From the NCBI GenBank assembly GCA_029207755.1, contig JARCOQ010000005.1, positions 45,285,621 to 45,349,620 of the forward strand: a DNA stretch of 64,000 bases, written 5' to 3'. This document shows positions 35,801-49,255 of this stretch, piece after piece. Each line of letters opens with the position of its first letter. Position 1 is the first letter of the stretch. Source of the DNA: Chamaea fasciata (lineage: Eukaryota; Chordata; Aves; Passeriformes; Sylviidae). Position numbers and translations under genes: made by a program. The notes under the pieces are model-generated. The model saw nothing but the letters and a program-made list of their open reading frames with translations, had not been told where the DNA came from and did no database searches.

Positions 35801-38800
35801 TTTGCATGACACCTGAGTCACCCTGTGTTGTGGCCAGCATGGAACAGTGAGCTGAGATTGATAAAACTTGCCAAGTCTCTTGTTCAAAAAGCTACTTCAC
35901 ACAAAATTGAGATACTACTGAAAATTAAACAAAAAAAAATGTAGGACCTTAATAACTGGGAACATGCACCAGCTATTGTTTCACAGACTGAAATCATAAA
36001 CCTGTATTAAGGCTATCAGAAAACGAATTTGGAGCATTAAATATTTATAAAGCCTTTTGAGTCCCTGGAAAGATCATTACTAGGCAACATAATGCTGTAG
36101 TTCCCATCACAAGACACAGAGATGACACAAACCCGTCTTCATATCAGCCCAGCTCCCTCCACCCTTGAGGTGCAGAAGAGGGAGCCTTGTGAACACTTTG
36201 GGACCGTAAAGTGCCTTGGTGAGAGAGGATCTTTGCTGTTGTGAGGAGTATCAAGTCAGCAGGAGTCTGCTGAGGCACATGGGGTGGGAGGACTGAGGTC
36301 TCCAGTTATCAGACTTCCTTGAGCTGAGCTGTAGATAGCCTGGTCATTTCCAACATTTGCTAGTCAGTGCAGTTTTGACCTTTCCCTTAATGTGAATTAG
36401 CACTTATTCCCTCTATTTAGCAGGCTGAATCTGACTCAAAATGCCTCATGAGGAGTACTTCAAATGAACGGGTTTCATAAAAATCCTTTGACTCTAAAAT
36501 GGCTTAGAATTTCAGAGGTACTGCTACTGACTTCATTCAGAGTGACTGTGCTTTTTATGGTGCATGCAGTTTTCTCATTTACTGCTGGGCGGTTTTGTGG
36601 CAAAAGCACTCAAGAGGTTTGATGTCTCCTCAAGGCTCTGCCTTTCTCTTTCAGCCATAACACCAAATGTGACACTTTCTCTGCAATAACTTCTGTAGTT
36701 TTGAATAGGGAAAATAATACACTGCCTCTCAGAAGTATTAAAGGGCTCTGATCCTCCTACTTATGAAGTGCTTTCAGTTTTCAAGCGAAGGTGCTGTAAA
36801 TGCAAATTATTTATGGGTATTACTCAACGTAAATGAAAGAGAATATTTATTTTGCAGGTCTCAGATGAAGTGGAACAGTAATGTCAAATGTGCTGTGTTG
36901 GTAATAACTTGGTGAAAGGAAAACCAAGACCCAAGATGTTGGAATTGCTATCAAATCTATACACAAATGTATTTTTAGAGACCAGTGTTAGGATTAAGGC
37001 TCTGCCAAAAGTTAGATGGGGTTTACTAGGTTGTTGCTCTCCTGTCAAGATTTACTGCCAAAAGTCTGATTTACTTTTACATCCTTATATCCACTGCTTT
37101 TTATTTTGTTGGTTGTTTAAATATTTGTGTGCATTCAGGAGCAGCAATTTCATCTCTCTAAGAGAAAAACGTTGCAGCTGGCAATGGCTCTGGGCCAATA
37201 ACACACAGGATGTTTAAACAGCCCTGTGTTCAGTGTTCCTCTGCCCCAGCGATCTGGATTATGTTTTTGTAGATTTATTTGATCATAGCTCTCATGAAAA
37301 TTACAAATTAACATCAGTAAGTAGGAACTAACATGGTCTCAGTGTATCTCAAGTAGTCTTTGTTCTAGCTCTTCTCAGCCCAGCCCTGACCTGCTGTGCT
37401 CCTTCCCTTCTCCAGGTTATGCTCCTTTCCAGACCGGCAGGGGTGGTGCACTACGGAAACTGCAGATGCTACAAGAACCGAAGAATTACTCACGGTGTAA
37501 TTTAAGGCAGGTGAACCCACTTGAGTTTCTTATAATGAGAGGAATATGAAATAATAATACTTCAGTGCTGAAGTAACTGGCCAACAACCAAGAATTTCAT
37601 TAAAGCCATGAGCATTTTAGAATATACTCAGGTATATCCCTACTTCACAATGCATTCCTATGTTAGTTCAAGCCCCCTCTTTCACACTAACTTATTGTTT
37701 CTGCTTTAGGGGAATGTGATTCTCAGATTCAGGCCTTAGATGAAGGGTGTGTCAGTGACTGAAGACTGATACAAAGTGGCAAAATGAACCTGTTTAAGCC
37801 TGCAGTACTATTTTCTCACACACCCATACCCACATACACCCCTACCCCATCTTTAGTTTTCAACCGCGCTAAAAAGTGACTCACTTCTGCATTTGGAAAA
37901 ATATTAGTCTTCATCATTGATTTTGGGATTACTGAAAGAAAAGAAAAACAAAAAGAGCAACGAAAATTTAGCATCCCATAGTAAGCTATACACACTGTGC
38001 ATGCACTCAGATGACATCCTAAATATGTCCCAAAGGCATGCAGTGAAGCCATTTACACGAGCAAGTCATCACCTCACAGTGTTTAAGTTTAGATGATGTT
38101 CATATATAGCTATCCTAAGGGAAACTGCCATTTGTCCACTGAGGAGCTGTCCAGTAGGTTAGAGCAAAAAAGATCAACAGAATCAGCTTTTGCCTTCCTT
38201 TTCATCATGAGAGCTTACAGGAAATTAAATTGATTTTGATGTAACCCAAAACACACCATACTGCCATCTAATTGTATGGCAATATATCATATAAAGCACT
38301 CCTCAAAGTTGAACCTGCTAGGTCATTTGATTAATTGAACATTTAGCACTTAGTTCATTTGATTAATTGAACGTTTAGCACTTCCTCCCATGTCTCTCTA
38401 CCCTCTGTTCCCTCCACTCCAAAAGAAAAATTGATCGATTCATTCATTATTGCCTCCTGATACAGGATAATCCCCTCACCTTTCCAATGCCAGTATACAG
38501 GTGTTCCCATCTGCTAAAAAAAAACACAAATCAACAAACAACCCAGCAATAAGAGGATGAAGGATCTTTTTAATGCAAATCACAAGCTAAGAACTGTAAT
38601 GTTTGCAGAGACCACTACACTTTAAATTTTAACACTAGCCTCCACTCCTGTGACAAGGTGAACAAAACCATGACATCCAAGTGTCCCACAGCTGTGGCTC
38701 AGGCTGACCTTCAGTCTGCAATTGCGGTACCAGTGAGTTTAATCGGCAGGACAGTTTGCTTCATCATATCCACCTTCCCAGCAGCTGGGCAGGAAGGCAG

Positions 38801-41800
38801 TCTGCCAGCACACTCCCAGGTTGGGGCTGTTGCTCCCTTCTCCTACCTCAGTGCAAGTGCTCTCAGCAGGGTGCCCGAGCAGTGGTGCTGGCCTGTGTCC
38901 CTCCTCTGCACTCCTGCTGGCACCTCTCCAGCCAGTTCTACCCACTGACATGGGTGCCAGGCACTGCTGCTTCATCAGGAACAGCTTTAAATGCTTCAAG
39001 CCACTCCTGAAAAGTAAGCAGCCAGCCAGGTGTTCTACTAGGAATGAAAACTTGAAAACGAAAATTGTAGTCAAGTCTGGGTCGCAATACTTTTTTCTAA
39101 GAAGAGTAGAAAATTTAGGAGTAATTAGGATTCACACAGATGGATTTCCCCAGACACTTCCCTCTTCCTCTCAGAAATCATGCCCAAATAAATTTTAAGG
39201 CTTATCTCAGATATCCAGATTGATAGCTATAATTGATTGTATACCACTATGACAGAGCTTGGACTACTAGAAGATTTGACCATACTACTAGATATTTACA
39301 TCACCCTTAGAAGATTGCTCTTTACCCTTCTGAGATAGGTCACATGGGAATCAAGTGTAAAGCAGAAAGCATTGCAAAAAAAATATTTCAATACCATAAT
39401 AGTTTTGTTGAGAATTATTTAAGAACACAAGCCTTTTAAGCCATGTCCACCACTTTTTGTCACTCAAAATGCTCAGCAAGCAGCAGACATCTGACCCTGG
39501 AGTGGCAAACAAATAATTTCTAAAACTTGATATGAGATTTTGCCTCAAATTTCTGCCTGCATAGCATTAAAAGCTTCATGAGCTGGCAGAAAGTAAAGGA
39601 CCCCATGCAGAGGAGTTATGACCACATCCAGTGGAGTGCTTTTTGCAGGTGACAGGATGGGGTAGTTGTGCAAGTTTCACAGAGCCCCATGCACAAGCTG
39701 TCTGGTTTCCTGTGAGAGCACTGGTCCAGTTAGTAAGTAAAGATAGTCTGGTTTAGGAAAAGACATTGCCTTGTTGCTCCAGTGGCAGCTTAAGACAGCA
39801 GCGCTGTTTATTTTTATCCTTGACAGACCACATGTCCTTCCTGAAATGTAAAAATCTGTTGTAACTTAGTTTTGGCCTCTCTTGGGAGCCTTGAAGCAAG
39901 ACCAATATGACTACTCCATTCACACAAGGAAGAGAAAAACATGTGACTGACAAGTAGGAAGCTTTTCTTCCTGACCTTGCGGAGAAAGCACCAAGCTCCC
40001 TTTAGCTTTGCATTTAGAAATTTAGGTTTTCGGTTTTCACAGTAGATTGTTCACATCACAAAGTCCTCCTCTGGGAACCCCATCCAGCTGTGTCCCCTTC
40101 CAGGTAGCTCTGGAGATGGGAGAAGAAGCTGTCACCAGTACCATTGCAAGGCTGCTGGTGGGAGAGCCTGTGACACCAGATTCAGGAAAGCCTCCCCAGG
40201 AGAAGGCAGGAAGAATACCAGCCTCCAGAAAAAAAGACTGTCTGTCCTCCTAGCCTCACCCATAGGACTAAGCTTTGGACTATGCAATGAGGTATTACTG
40301 CTTGAAATTCCCTGTTATATGCCCAAAATGCCACAAAAGGAATGCTGAGTTAAAGAGATTAGATCTGCCTTTGGTTTCCTCCTGCAAACATTGCAGTTGT
40401 TCCTGTCTCTGGTGTAGTAAGAGGTATGGTTTCATCTAGTCCTGGTTCTTTCCTCCTATTGGAAATTGGTGCTCCTAAAGGATGCAAATGTTAAATCCAG
40501 GTGATGTCACAGACAGAAAGGAATGACCTGGTCTGGAAGGACTGAAGGGGGCTTTTTTACCAGTGTACAAGTACAGGTGCACCTACAACAAATTGCATCT
40601 ACTGGATGAATTGCTGGTCCTAAAGATGTTCTGACCCTGTGTCCAGAAGTCCAGCTGGCAGGATATTACAGGGTTGCAATTTTCTCAGCAGCTGCAAAGT
40701 GAACATGAATTTTAGCTGTCTTGAGTATTGGGGTTATTCAGAAGCATCCAGGAGTCAAAATAGGTCAACACTCAATAACAGATACTTAGGTCATATGTAC
40801 AACATTTATCAAGATGCCATCAAGTGACGACAGGCATTATCACAAACTGGGAGATGATGCTGAATTTTTGTGTTGCAAATTCCAGAACGATTGTGTGAAT
40901 GTCACCATTTATGCACTGAGTTCAGTTTAAGATAGCCAGTTCCTGTCATTTTTCCTCACTCTGGAGCCCCCTGAAGACAACCCTTACTGAACACCCTGGA
41001 GACTTTCTGCAAGATGGGGCTGGATGGGGATGACCTGGAAGAGGCCACTCACCAGCATTTCAAGTGCTTCATCTACACCATGGCTCATAAAAATCCAGCA
41101 GCGAGCAGGGTGTGCTGGCACCTGGGTTTCAGTACCAGCAGACCTCCTGATGGCAAAGCCCTTTCATCTGTAAACCAGAAAGACAAGAGAATTTAGTTGT
41201 CTCTGAAGGAGACAGTATTCAATGCTCTCGTTCTGTTTAGGTCCCTTTATCTGTGCAAATTGTGCACTTTTTTCTAATGGGAAGAGATGATATGTAGTCA
41301 CAAGTAGTCTATTGTCATCTTTGTTAGCTTGTAGGAATAAAATTTAGACTTCCAGAAGGTAATAGTCAGTAAATATCATTATCTATTTCACATGAGTAAA
41401 GTGCTCAAAAAAAGAGGAAAAAATACATAGTCTAAATCAAAGCTGATGATTGGAAGAAAGGAAACATCAAAAAAACAGAATGTACCAATGTTCAGATGTG
41501 TTGGCTCATTCGTCAGAACCAGTGGTTCGCGGATATAAAAATGAGAGACTGAAAGGATTGTAAATCACTCTTTAAAGGGTCAGTTTCTTCCCTGTTATGG
41601 TGAACAGAATGCTGTGTAAACATCACCCAGTGCCAAAAGATTAAAATATGTGATCACTAGAAGAGTTTTATTATTTCCTTGTACCACCATCATAGGAACA
41701 ATAAAAGAAAGATATGTAGGAATACAGATGGATAGGGGAAAAATGGCTTAGAGGTGTCAAAAAAACCCCTGACAACCAGTGAGCAAATGCTGACAAGTGA

Positions 41801-44800
41801 TCAGACTAATAGTGAAGGACAACGAACTGCCTTCCCACTTAAGATGAAAATCCAGCCACAAAATCAATGAAGATGCCAACATGGCTGCTACCCTTGGCAA
41901 ATTAACTTAGTGACTCTAGAAAACATTTCAGCTACCTTCAGCTGGCTCACTTACCAGTAGACCACACTGCTTCAGAAACTTACACACAATTATGATGTGT
42001 GTAACAGAAAAAAAGTACTTGTTGAAAAGAGCATTTACTGAATTTCACATTTTGGGCAGCTCATCTGCCACTGTAAGAAGATGAATTACTTGCATGCTGG
42101 GTTATTACTTTTAATGTTCTTCAGGAGGGGAATTATTCAGGATTAAGAAACCAAAACTACTGGTCAATTTTGCAGCTCTGAGTGCCTCTTCGCAATGATA
42201 ACATTCTTCAAAATCTCCTGAAGGGAAGGTCTCACCCACTGAATCCTGTGTCTAATCTAAAATGGTCCATACTAAAACTTGCTGTAGCTTGAAAACAAAA
42301 TGTAGAAGGGAAAAAAAGAAAACATGACCAAGAGGTAAGCAAGGAGAAAAACATAGGAGAGGTTTGACTGTATTATTAACAAACCTTTGAATTGCTATTT
42401 TTGATGATCACTTTTTGAGAAAAAAGATTTTCTCAGGCCTATTTCTAGTATGTCTTACTGTCTCAGAAACCCATGCTGAAGATTCAGTTATCTGTTCTGC
42501 AGCACAGGTGCCCTATAAAATACACGTGATCATGTCTTTGTGGCAGAAGAAGTTAAGCCAAACATATTAAAGTCAATAAAAATCTCCTGGTGTTTTTAAT
42601 AGGCGCCAAATCAGGCACAAAATAAGTGATGGGGAACTATGGAGTCTCTGCCACCTGTCCAACTCTACCACAGGATTTCCAGGTGATCCCAGCAATTAAT
42701 TTATGCTTTATGCCTCAGCTTCCCTATTTTTCTGAGTCTGCTAAAGTTCCTGCCCAAAGGCATAATCAGGCTTAAAGGCTCATAAGGTGATTGTAAGATC
42801 TTAGGAAGAGCGATAGGACTGCAAGGTATTCCCCCTACCCAGCAAAAATCTTCTTTTATGTCTGGTTGCACACTTAATGCTTGAGATACGAGGGGCTGGT
42901 GAACGCAAGGGTTAATTACAGGTTCCCACAGATTATGTTTTCTCTCGTGGGTCTACTTTGAACTTCATTCCCATGTTTATTTAGCTGTGCATATGTGTGT
43001 GCGCGGCCCTGCATGTAGCAAAGGGCCAGAAGGGCCGAGCCCCTCCCTGAGGAAGCTCTCACAGAGGATCTGTGCAAATGTGCTTCCTCTTCCTTTCACT
43101 CCCCAACCTTAAGGTCAGAGGATCTGGAAAATCCTCCTCCACCCTGTGACTTGATCTGATGATTGTAAGAGAACTGCAGTTCCCCCGTGCCTTCCGGCTC
43201 CTTCCGCTCCCCACCCTTCCCTCTCACAGCCTGGTAACCCTTTAAAGCCTTCTCCAGAGTGATGCCTATCGATCCCAGGCACTGGAGAGGGACACAGGGG
43301 AGTTGGCTGCTCGTGTTTTCACAGGATGAACAGCCCTGGGTTATCCCAGGTGGAAGGCTGTTTCTGTGCCCCTCATGGGCCAAGGTAACACGTGAAAATT
43401 GAAGTTTTTCAGGGGCATTGCTTCCTGTTCTCTGAGAGATGACACAAGCCTGGAAAATGCATAAATTATTATCATCTCAATTGAGAAGAGCTAACTGCCT
43501 TTTAATTTTTTTTTCATTTTAAATTCATATTTCTGGATTCAGGACAGCCAAGTCAGGAATTCCCGCCTTTGGCTTCCAGCTTCGCTGCAGCATGAGGAGC
43601 CCCCATAGTGGATAGTGCTGGTGGCTGGCATGGATGGGAACATCAGGGCTGCGAGGATCCTTGTTCCAGGCATCCTGCTTTGGGTGGAATGCTCCCATCA
43701 AGGTGCTTCCCCATAGCTGCTGGTGCTGCCCTAAAACAAGTGCTCTGAGGACTCTTAGAAAGGCCTTCAAGACCCCCTATGAGGAAATCCCAGGAAAAGG
43801 ACAGGTGGCCAGAGGTGTGTGTGTGTCTCCATGCCCAAAATATGTGCCCAAGTTGTTAGATGCCAGGCAAAATCATGTGCAACCTCAGCTCCAGGCACAC
43901 CTCATTCCCAACAAGGCAGGACACTTTCCACTGCCTGGATTGTAAATATCCCAGCACTTGGCCTTGGCTGCCATTTTTAATGTAGCTCCAGTAAAACAGA
44001 GTGCACAGCTTCCCAGCAGAGAGAAGCCGCAGCCCTGTCCCAGCACAGCCCAGAGGGCTCTTCTCACCCTGTTCTCTGAAGGAGTGGGATCACATTCCTG
44101 CCTGTCTGCACAAGGAGACCTCATGGCAGTGATGTGACCACAGGCTGCTGGTTCAGGTCGCAGGTTCACCTCTGTTGGCCAGTCATCTGGGATGGCTCTT
44201 CCTGCATGCCTCTCCTTGCAGCAGCTGGAGGTGCAGGAAGGGACACTGCAGACAGGATGATTTGGTGTGTCTCTGATTCCACCCTTTGCAGCTCTGGGGT
44301 CGTTTCAGCAAGCAAAGGACCAGTCCCCTCTAGGTTGGGACAAAGGACTTGGCAATGTCTCCTCTGCTGCTCGTATTTGTGATGGACAGTCTAGCCATCA
44401 TCTTCCAGAGATGCTAAATGCACTCCCAAATTTTAACACACACAAACTTGATTATTTTGCATTAATTTAAATAATTTTTAAGGAACCATTTATTAGCACT
44501 TGTTGCTTTTGTATTCAGTCTGAATTTCTGGTGCCATACGTAGACTTTGCCTCCTTAAAAGGAGTTGAAGGTGCTCCCAAAGGGGACATTCAAGGTGCTC
44601 TTTCATTTCTCTGCTCAGTCTAGACTGAGCAAACATTTTAGGCTCTATCAGTGTTTGTGGTCTGCAATTAAGAAAGCTGAGACAGATACAGGTTAGTCTA
44701 GTTCTTCTGTAGATTGATTCATTGCAGACCAACAGGTCAGGGCTGCAAACAGCAGCAATGCTGACCCACAGAATGAGTACTTTCTAACATTAGCATTGAC

Positions 44801-47800
44801 CCAGGTATATTACAAAGAAGCCTACCTAATTATGCCTGTTTGGAAGACCATTCAGTAAACATATCTATGTATAAAGCATCTTTAATTTAAAGAGCACAAA
44901 TTGTCTTGGGTTTTATTCCACTCCATTTACACTAAGGTCCTATTACTCCTCCATGAAGGTAAAACTATACTGGCTTCAGCCTGGAGAAAACTACAGGTGT
45001 TTGTATCCTGCAGCAAACATTTCTGGATTCCTACACTAGTGTTTGTACAGGTAACCATGAAAGGAGTTACCAGGGGGCCACAAACCTGCTATAAATATAT
45101 TCACAAATTTCACATTTCCTGAAGCAGGAACTGCTATTTATTGTGTACAGCACCTGACACAACGTAGTTGTGAGCTGGGTTCCTGTGCTGTCCTGCAGTG
45201 AAATGGTAAATAAAAATGATAATGATGACTTCTCCTTTCTTTCTGCACAGCATTATTGCTGTGGTGTTTTGGTTTAGTGGAATGAAAAGGGTTTCAAAGA
45301 GAGCATGATTTGTCGTTTGTGAATCCCATCTACTTTAAAACAGGGTGTGGATTTCTTGACATTTTTTAAGAAACATAACTATGGTTTTTACAATAGTAAT
45401 GAATTCTTTGCGGTGAAAAAGGTCATACGAAAAGCAGCAGGAGGACAGGATGCTGGGCTAAAGCACTGAGCAGATTTACTTCCTAAATTAACATTTTTCT
45501 CTCTCTTTTTTTCTTTTTTCTTTTTTTTTTTTCCTCTCCTGCTCTCCCTGAGATTTTGTGAAATAACAGCATCTTGTGCTAGACAAAGGAAATGAAAGAG
45601 CACTAAGTACAGGTATACTGGAAATGTGGTAGGCAAAATATTGAGACATTTCTAGAGAAAAAAAAAAAAAAGATCCCAACAAGGAATGCAGATTTAAGTG
45701 GAAACATGCAATTCAGCTTATCAGCAGCTTTACATCTTACTCTTACTTTACTTCTTTTAGATGCACTGGAAAGATATTGAGGACAAGTGTATGTAAAAGT
45801 TGTCAAATATTATAAAGACAATGAAGTAATTAAATTTAAGAGAAATTTACATACATCTCTCCATGCAAATATGAAGTAGGACTATTACACCCACCTATAG
45901 ATCTCCTGATTTTGAGGAGACTGGACCAAATTCTTCCCCATCAAAATTTCATCAGTCTTCCGACATTTATTAAGCTCAGATTTGCCTGGTGTAAGTGCCT
46001 GAAAACATAAACTCCAATAACATTTGAACTCAACAGATGTAAGAATGTTTGTTTTAATAAAGGTAAGGGTCACAAATTCAAATGTCCAATATGTGTGGAA
46101 TACATTTTAATTAAAGACAAGTTTTGCTCTCTGCAGCAGCTAATGATTTCCTTGTACAAGGTGTTTGACATGTATCTATGGCAAGGCATAAAATGTCACG
46201 ACATAGAAAACATTGCCAACTTTACCAGAAAAGTCTACATACATCTGCCACTTTTCTTTACTAGCTAGACCCTTCTGTCTGATCTGAGGTCCCAGGAGGA
46301 CTCTGCATTCAGCTGCCCCAGACCAGGAGGAGCACTGGGGCACACTGACAGTGAGACTCATCTGCTTGGTTGTGGGAGTAATTTTTCTCACCATCCAGCT
46401 GTGCATTTTAGCCGTTGCAACAGGGGGTCAGCGCAATTCTTTGCCTTTCCCTTCGACATGCTAAGGAGATGTAGAATTTGCAGCCCTGGCATCTCTGCCC
46501 ATTCTTCTCTTTAGCCTCCTTATCCATGGGACTGTTTCTAATTTCTTGCCTTGCTGTCACACTTACTGGGCACACCCATTTGTCCTCATGTTTCTGTGGG
46601 ATAAAAGGAGGATCAAGTTACCTGTTTTCTATTTCTGGCAAGAATTTCAGAGCCCTTTCCTGTCTCGAGTCCCCTGGACTCACTAAGGATAAGCTTTTGC
46701 AGAAGAAAGGAAGCAAAGAAGACTCCTATAGCAGCAGCACTCCTTCTCCTATCTCTCTGAATCTCTCTTTGTGCAACCTCTGGATTTTCATCTGCAGAAT
46801 GGAAAAAGATAAGCTTTGCCCCATTTTCCTTTCCCACAGCCACTGAAAGATTACGAGGAGGACTGAGGGATGTAAAAAAGCATAAACATAAATAGTTTAG
46901 GAAAAACAGATCAAAAACAAAAGATAAAAACTTGCAAGCCAGAGAAGAATAAAGGGGGAAAAAAGAAAAGGAAAAAATAGTATGAAATAAGAAAGAAAAA
47001 AATGAAGGTACAGTAAAGAAATCATTATCCCAAATATTTGCATAGCTGAGGCTTTCACTTCCACAGTAATATGCACTTTCTAGATTAACAATACTGTGCA
47101 AGAGTATTTTGTCCTCATAAACCCCGATTTCACACATAACCAGTAGAAAGGATCACAGAAACCCAGTCTTCTGTGAGATGTCTGGGAATGGCTACAAGTT
47201 ACAATTCTAGGGAACAAGGGGAGAAGTCAATACAGTGTGGTGCACTACAACATGTTTCCACGTTCTGCCTGGGATTGCTCCCCAAGTACATCATACTGGG
47301 ATAATTTAAAACTTTAAACAGCCATGACCAGTGCATACAAATTGTATTCTCCTTTACTTTTTCTTTATCATCTTCCTCCCAACCTTCCTCTTAGTTCCTT
47401 GGGTCAAAAGGGCATAACTTCCTGTCTGCCTCCAAAAACCATAGTCATTTTTATTTTGAAAAAATATTGGCTAGAAGACTAATTTTATTTTGCAGATAAC
47501 CTAACATGAAAATATTTAAAATCCATAGGAACTGAATTTTATAATGGAAGAAAAAATCAGGCAAAGTGGTTCCCTAAGAATACTTGCAAAAAAAGAAACA
47601 GATGTGAAAAAACCTAAATGTGAAATACAAAACAAAAATTAATTTTTTTTTTATTACATAGCCTCAAAATCTGGAAACAACTTACCTGGAAAATTGAAAA
47701 ATAAGGTGAAAATACAGCATTCTAGGCCTAAAAGACCAAAATCAATGACAAGAACAAAGTGAGCGAGGACTTGGAGAAGCCAAATAAATGCTGATAGGAC

Positions 47801-48925
47801 TTGAGGAGAGCAAATAAAATAATCCTACCTAGGAAAATACAGTCTCTGCATTGTAGCTGAAAAAAAATTGGAGAGCTGACACTTCAAAAGATGATCTGCT
47901 ATCTTCATCAGGAATTTCCTAAATTCTGACCCTAAACAGGCTGTTGTAAATCACTTCTGCAGCTGATCAGAATGCTACTTAAAAGGATATTTGTTTATTT
48001 TCTATAAATCAGAGACCAAGGCTACTTTGAAGTTTCCAGACACTAACACCACATACACTCCCTTGTGGTGCGTGGGTTATTTCCAGGCTGAAAGGTTTAG
48101 AAAGATGTACAACTGAATTCCCAAAGAGAAAATTCATCCCAGTCGATTCTGTAAGTTAATCAATTTAATATAATAACAAGAACAGTTTTTTTTTTCTCAC
48201 TATTTTGAGGAAGAACAGTAAAAGCCACACCTGAAAAATGGTGAGGTTAGAGGCTTCATCCGTATCTGTTGAACACTTAGCACAAGCAGCTACAATCCTT
48301 ACTCCCTCTAGGAAATGAATCCTCATTCTCAGTGAATTTTGATGTTCAAAATACAGGCTCACTCAAAAATCCCAACTATGTGTCTGACAGAAAACAGAGG
48401 TTTGGTGGATTTTCTGCTTCATAATTTTAAGATATGTAAGATGTTGTGCACGCAGGTACAACACAAGTAATTCTTCAAATTCATTTGGTTTATAATATGC
48501 AAGATGTCAACTGCAAAAAAATGGGAAAAAAGTGACAACAGTAATCATTTTACTTGCAGAAATTTCATTAGTGCCATTGACAAAAAAGCCCCAAACTTTT
48601 TAAATTAGGACATCAGTGCAAGGTATTTATGAAACTTACTAAGCAATGATGACAGCCCAAAGCAGACACTTCTAAAATTTCTTCAGTTCATATCTCACAG
48701 ATCAATAATTTTCTGCAACATCTAATGTTGGATCCAGTGATGCACTGTAATCTCATACAATAGCACAATCAGTACAGAGCAACCCTGTATATTATCATTA
48801 ATGTTAGTGAACACAGAGATTATCCACTGGGTGTATAACTCACAAGGATCTGAGGGTATAACTTCTAAATTAGGATACTTTTATACATAGTGTAAACTCT
48901 TAGATATAACTGAACAGAGTTTAAA
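32861..48925. other. 16-kb intergenic stretch, no gene recognised
   Basis: No coding region with splice support, no RNA gene and no clear transposon end. Contains a 32-bp-period tandem duplication near 38.3 kb, A-rich tracts at 34.5 kb, and a somewhat GC-richer segment at 42.95-43.4 kb. Open frames up to 174 codons on either strand show biased low-complexity composition and no known family. Confidence 0.55.
38323..38383 (+). repeat. Two-copy tandem duplication, period 32 bp
   Basis: TCATTTGATTAATTGAAC followed by A or G and TTTAGCACTT occurs at 38323-38351 and 38355-38383 with one difference. A recent local duplication. Confidence 0.85.
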
Positions 48926-49255
48926 TCTCTCCTCTCCTCTCCTCTCCTCTCCTCTCCTCTCCTCTCCTCTCCTCTCCTCTCCTCTCCTCTCCTCTCCTCT
49001 CCTCTCCTCTCCTCTCCTCTCCTCTCCTCTCCTCTCCTCTCCTCTCCTCTCCTCTCCTCTCCTCTCCTCTCCTCTCCTCTCCTCTCCTCTCCTCTCCTCT
49101 CCTCTCCTCTCCTCTCCTCTCCTCTCCTCTCCTCTCCTCTCCTCTCCTCTCCTCTCCTCTCCTCTCCTCTCCTCTCCTCTCCTCTCCTCTCCTCTCCTCT
49201 CCTCTCCTCTCCTCTCCTCTCCTCTCCTCTCCTCTCCTCTCCTCTCCTCTCCTCT
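48926..49255. repeat. (CCTCT)66 pentanucleotide satellite, 330 bp perfect
   Basis: Sixty-six uninterrupted CCTCT units. Pure pyrimidine on plus and pure purine on minus. The 138-codon minus frame through it is a simple Arg-Gly-Glu-Glu repeat and not a gene. Confidence 0.98.

Noticed and set aside
46613..47137. 174-codon minus-strand frame
   Set aside because: Phe/Ser/Leu-rich translation of A-rich plus-strand DNA; no domain, no splice context and no upstream promoter seen.
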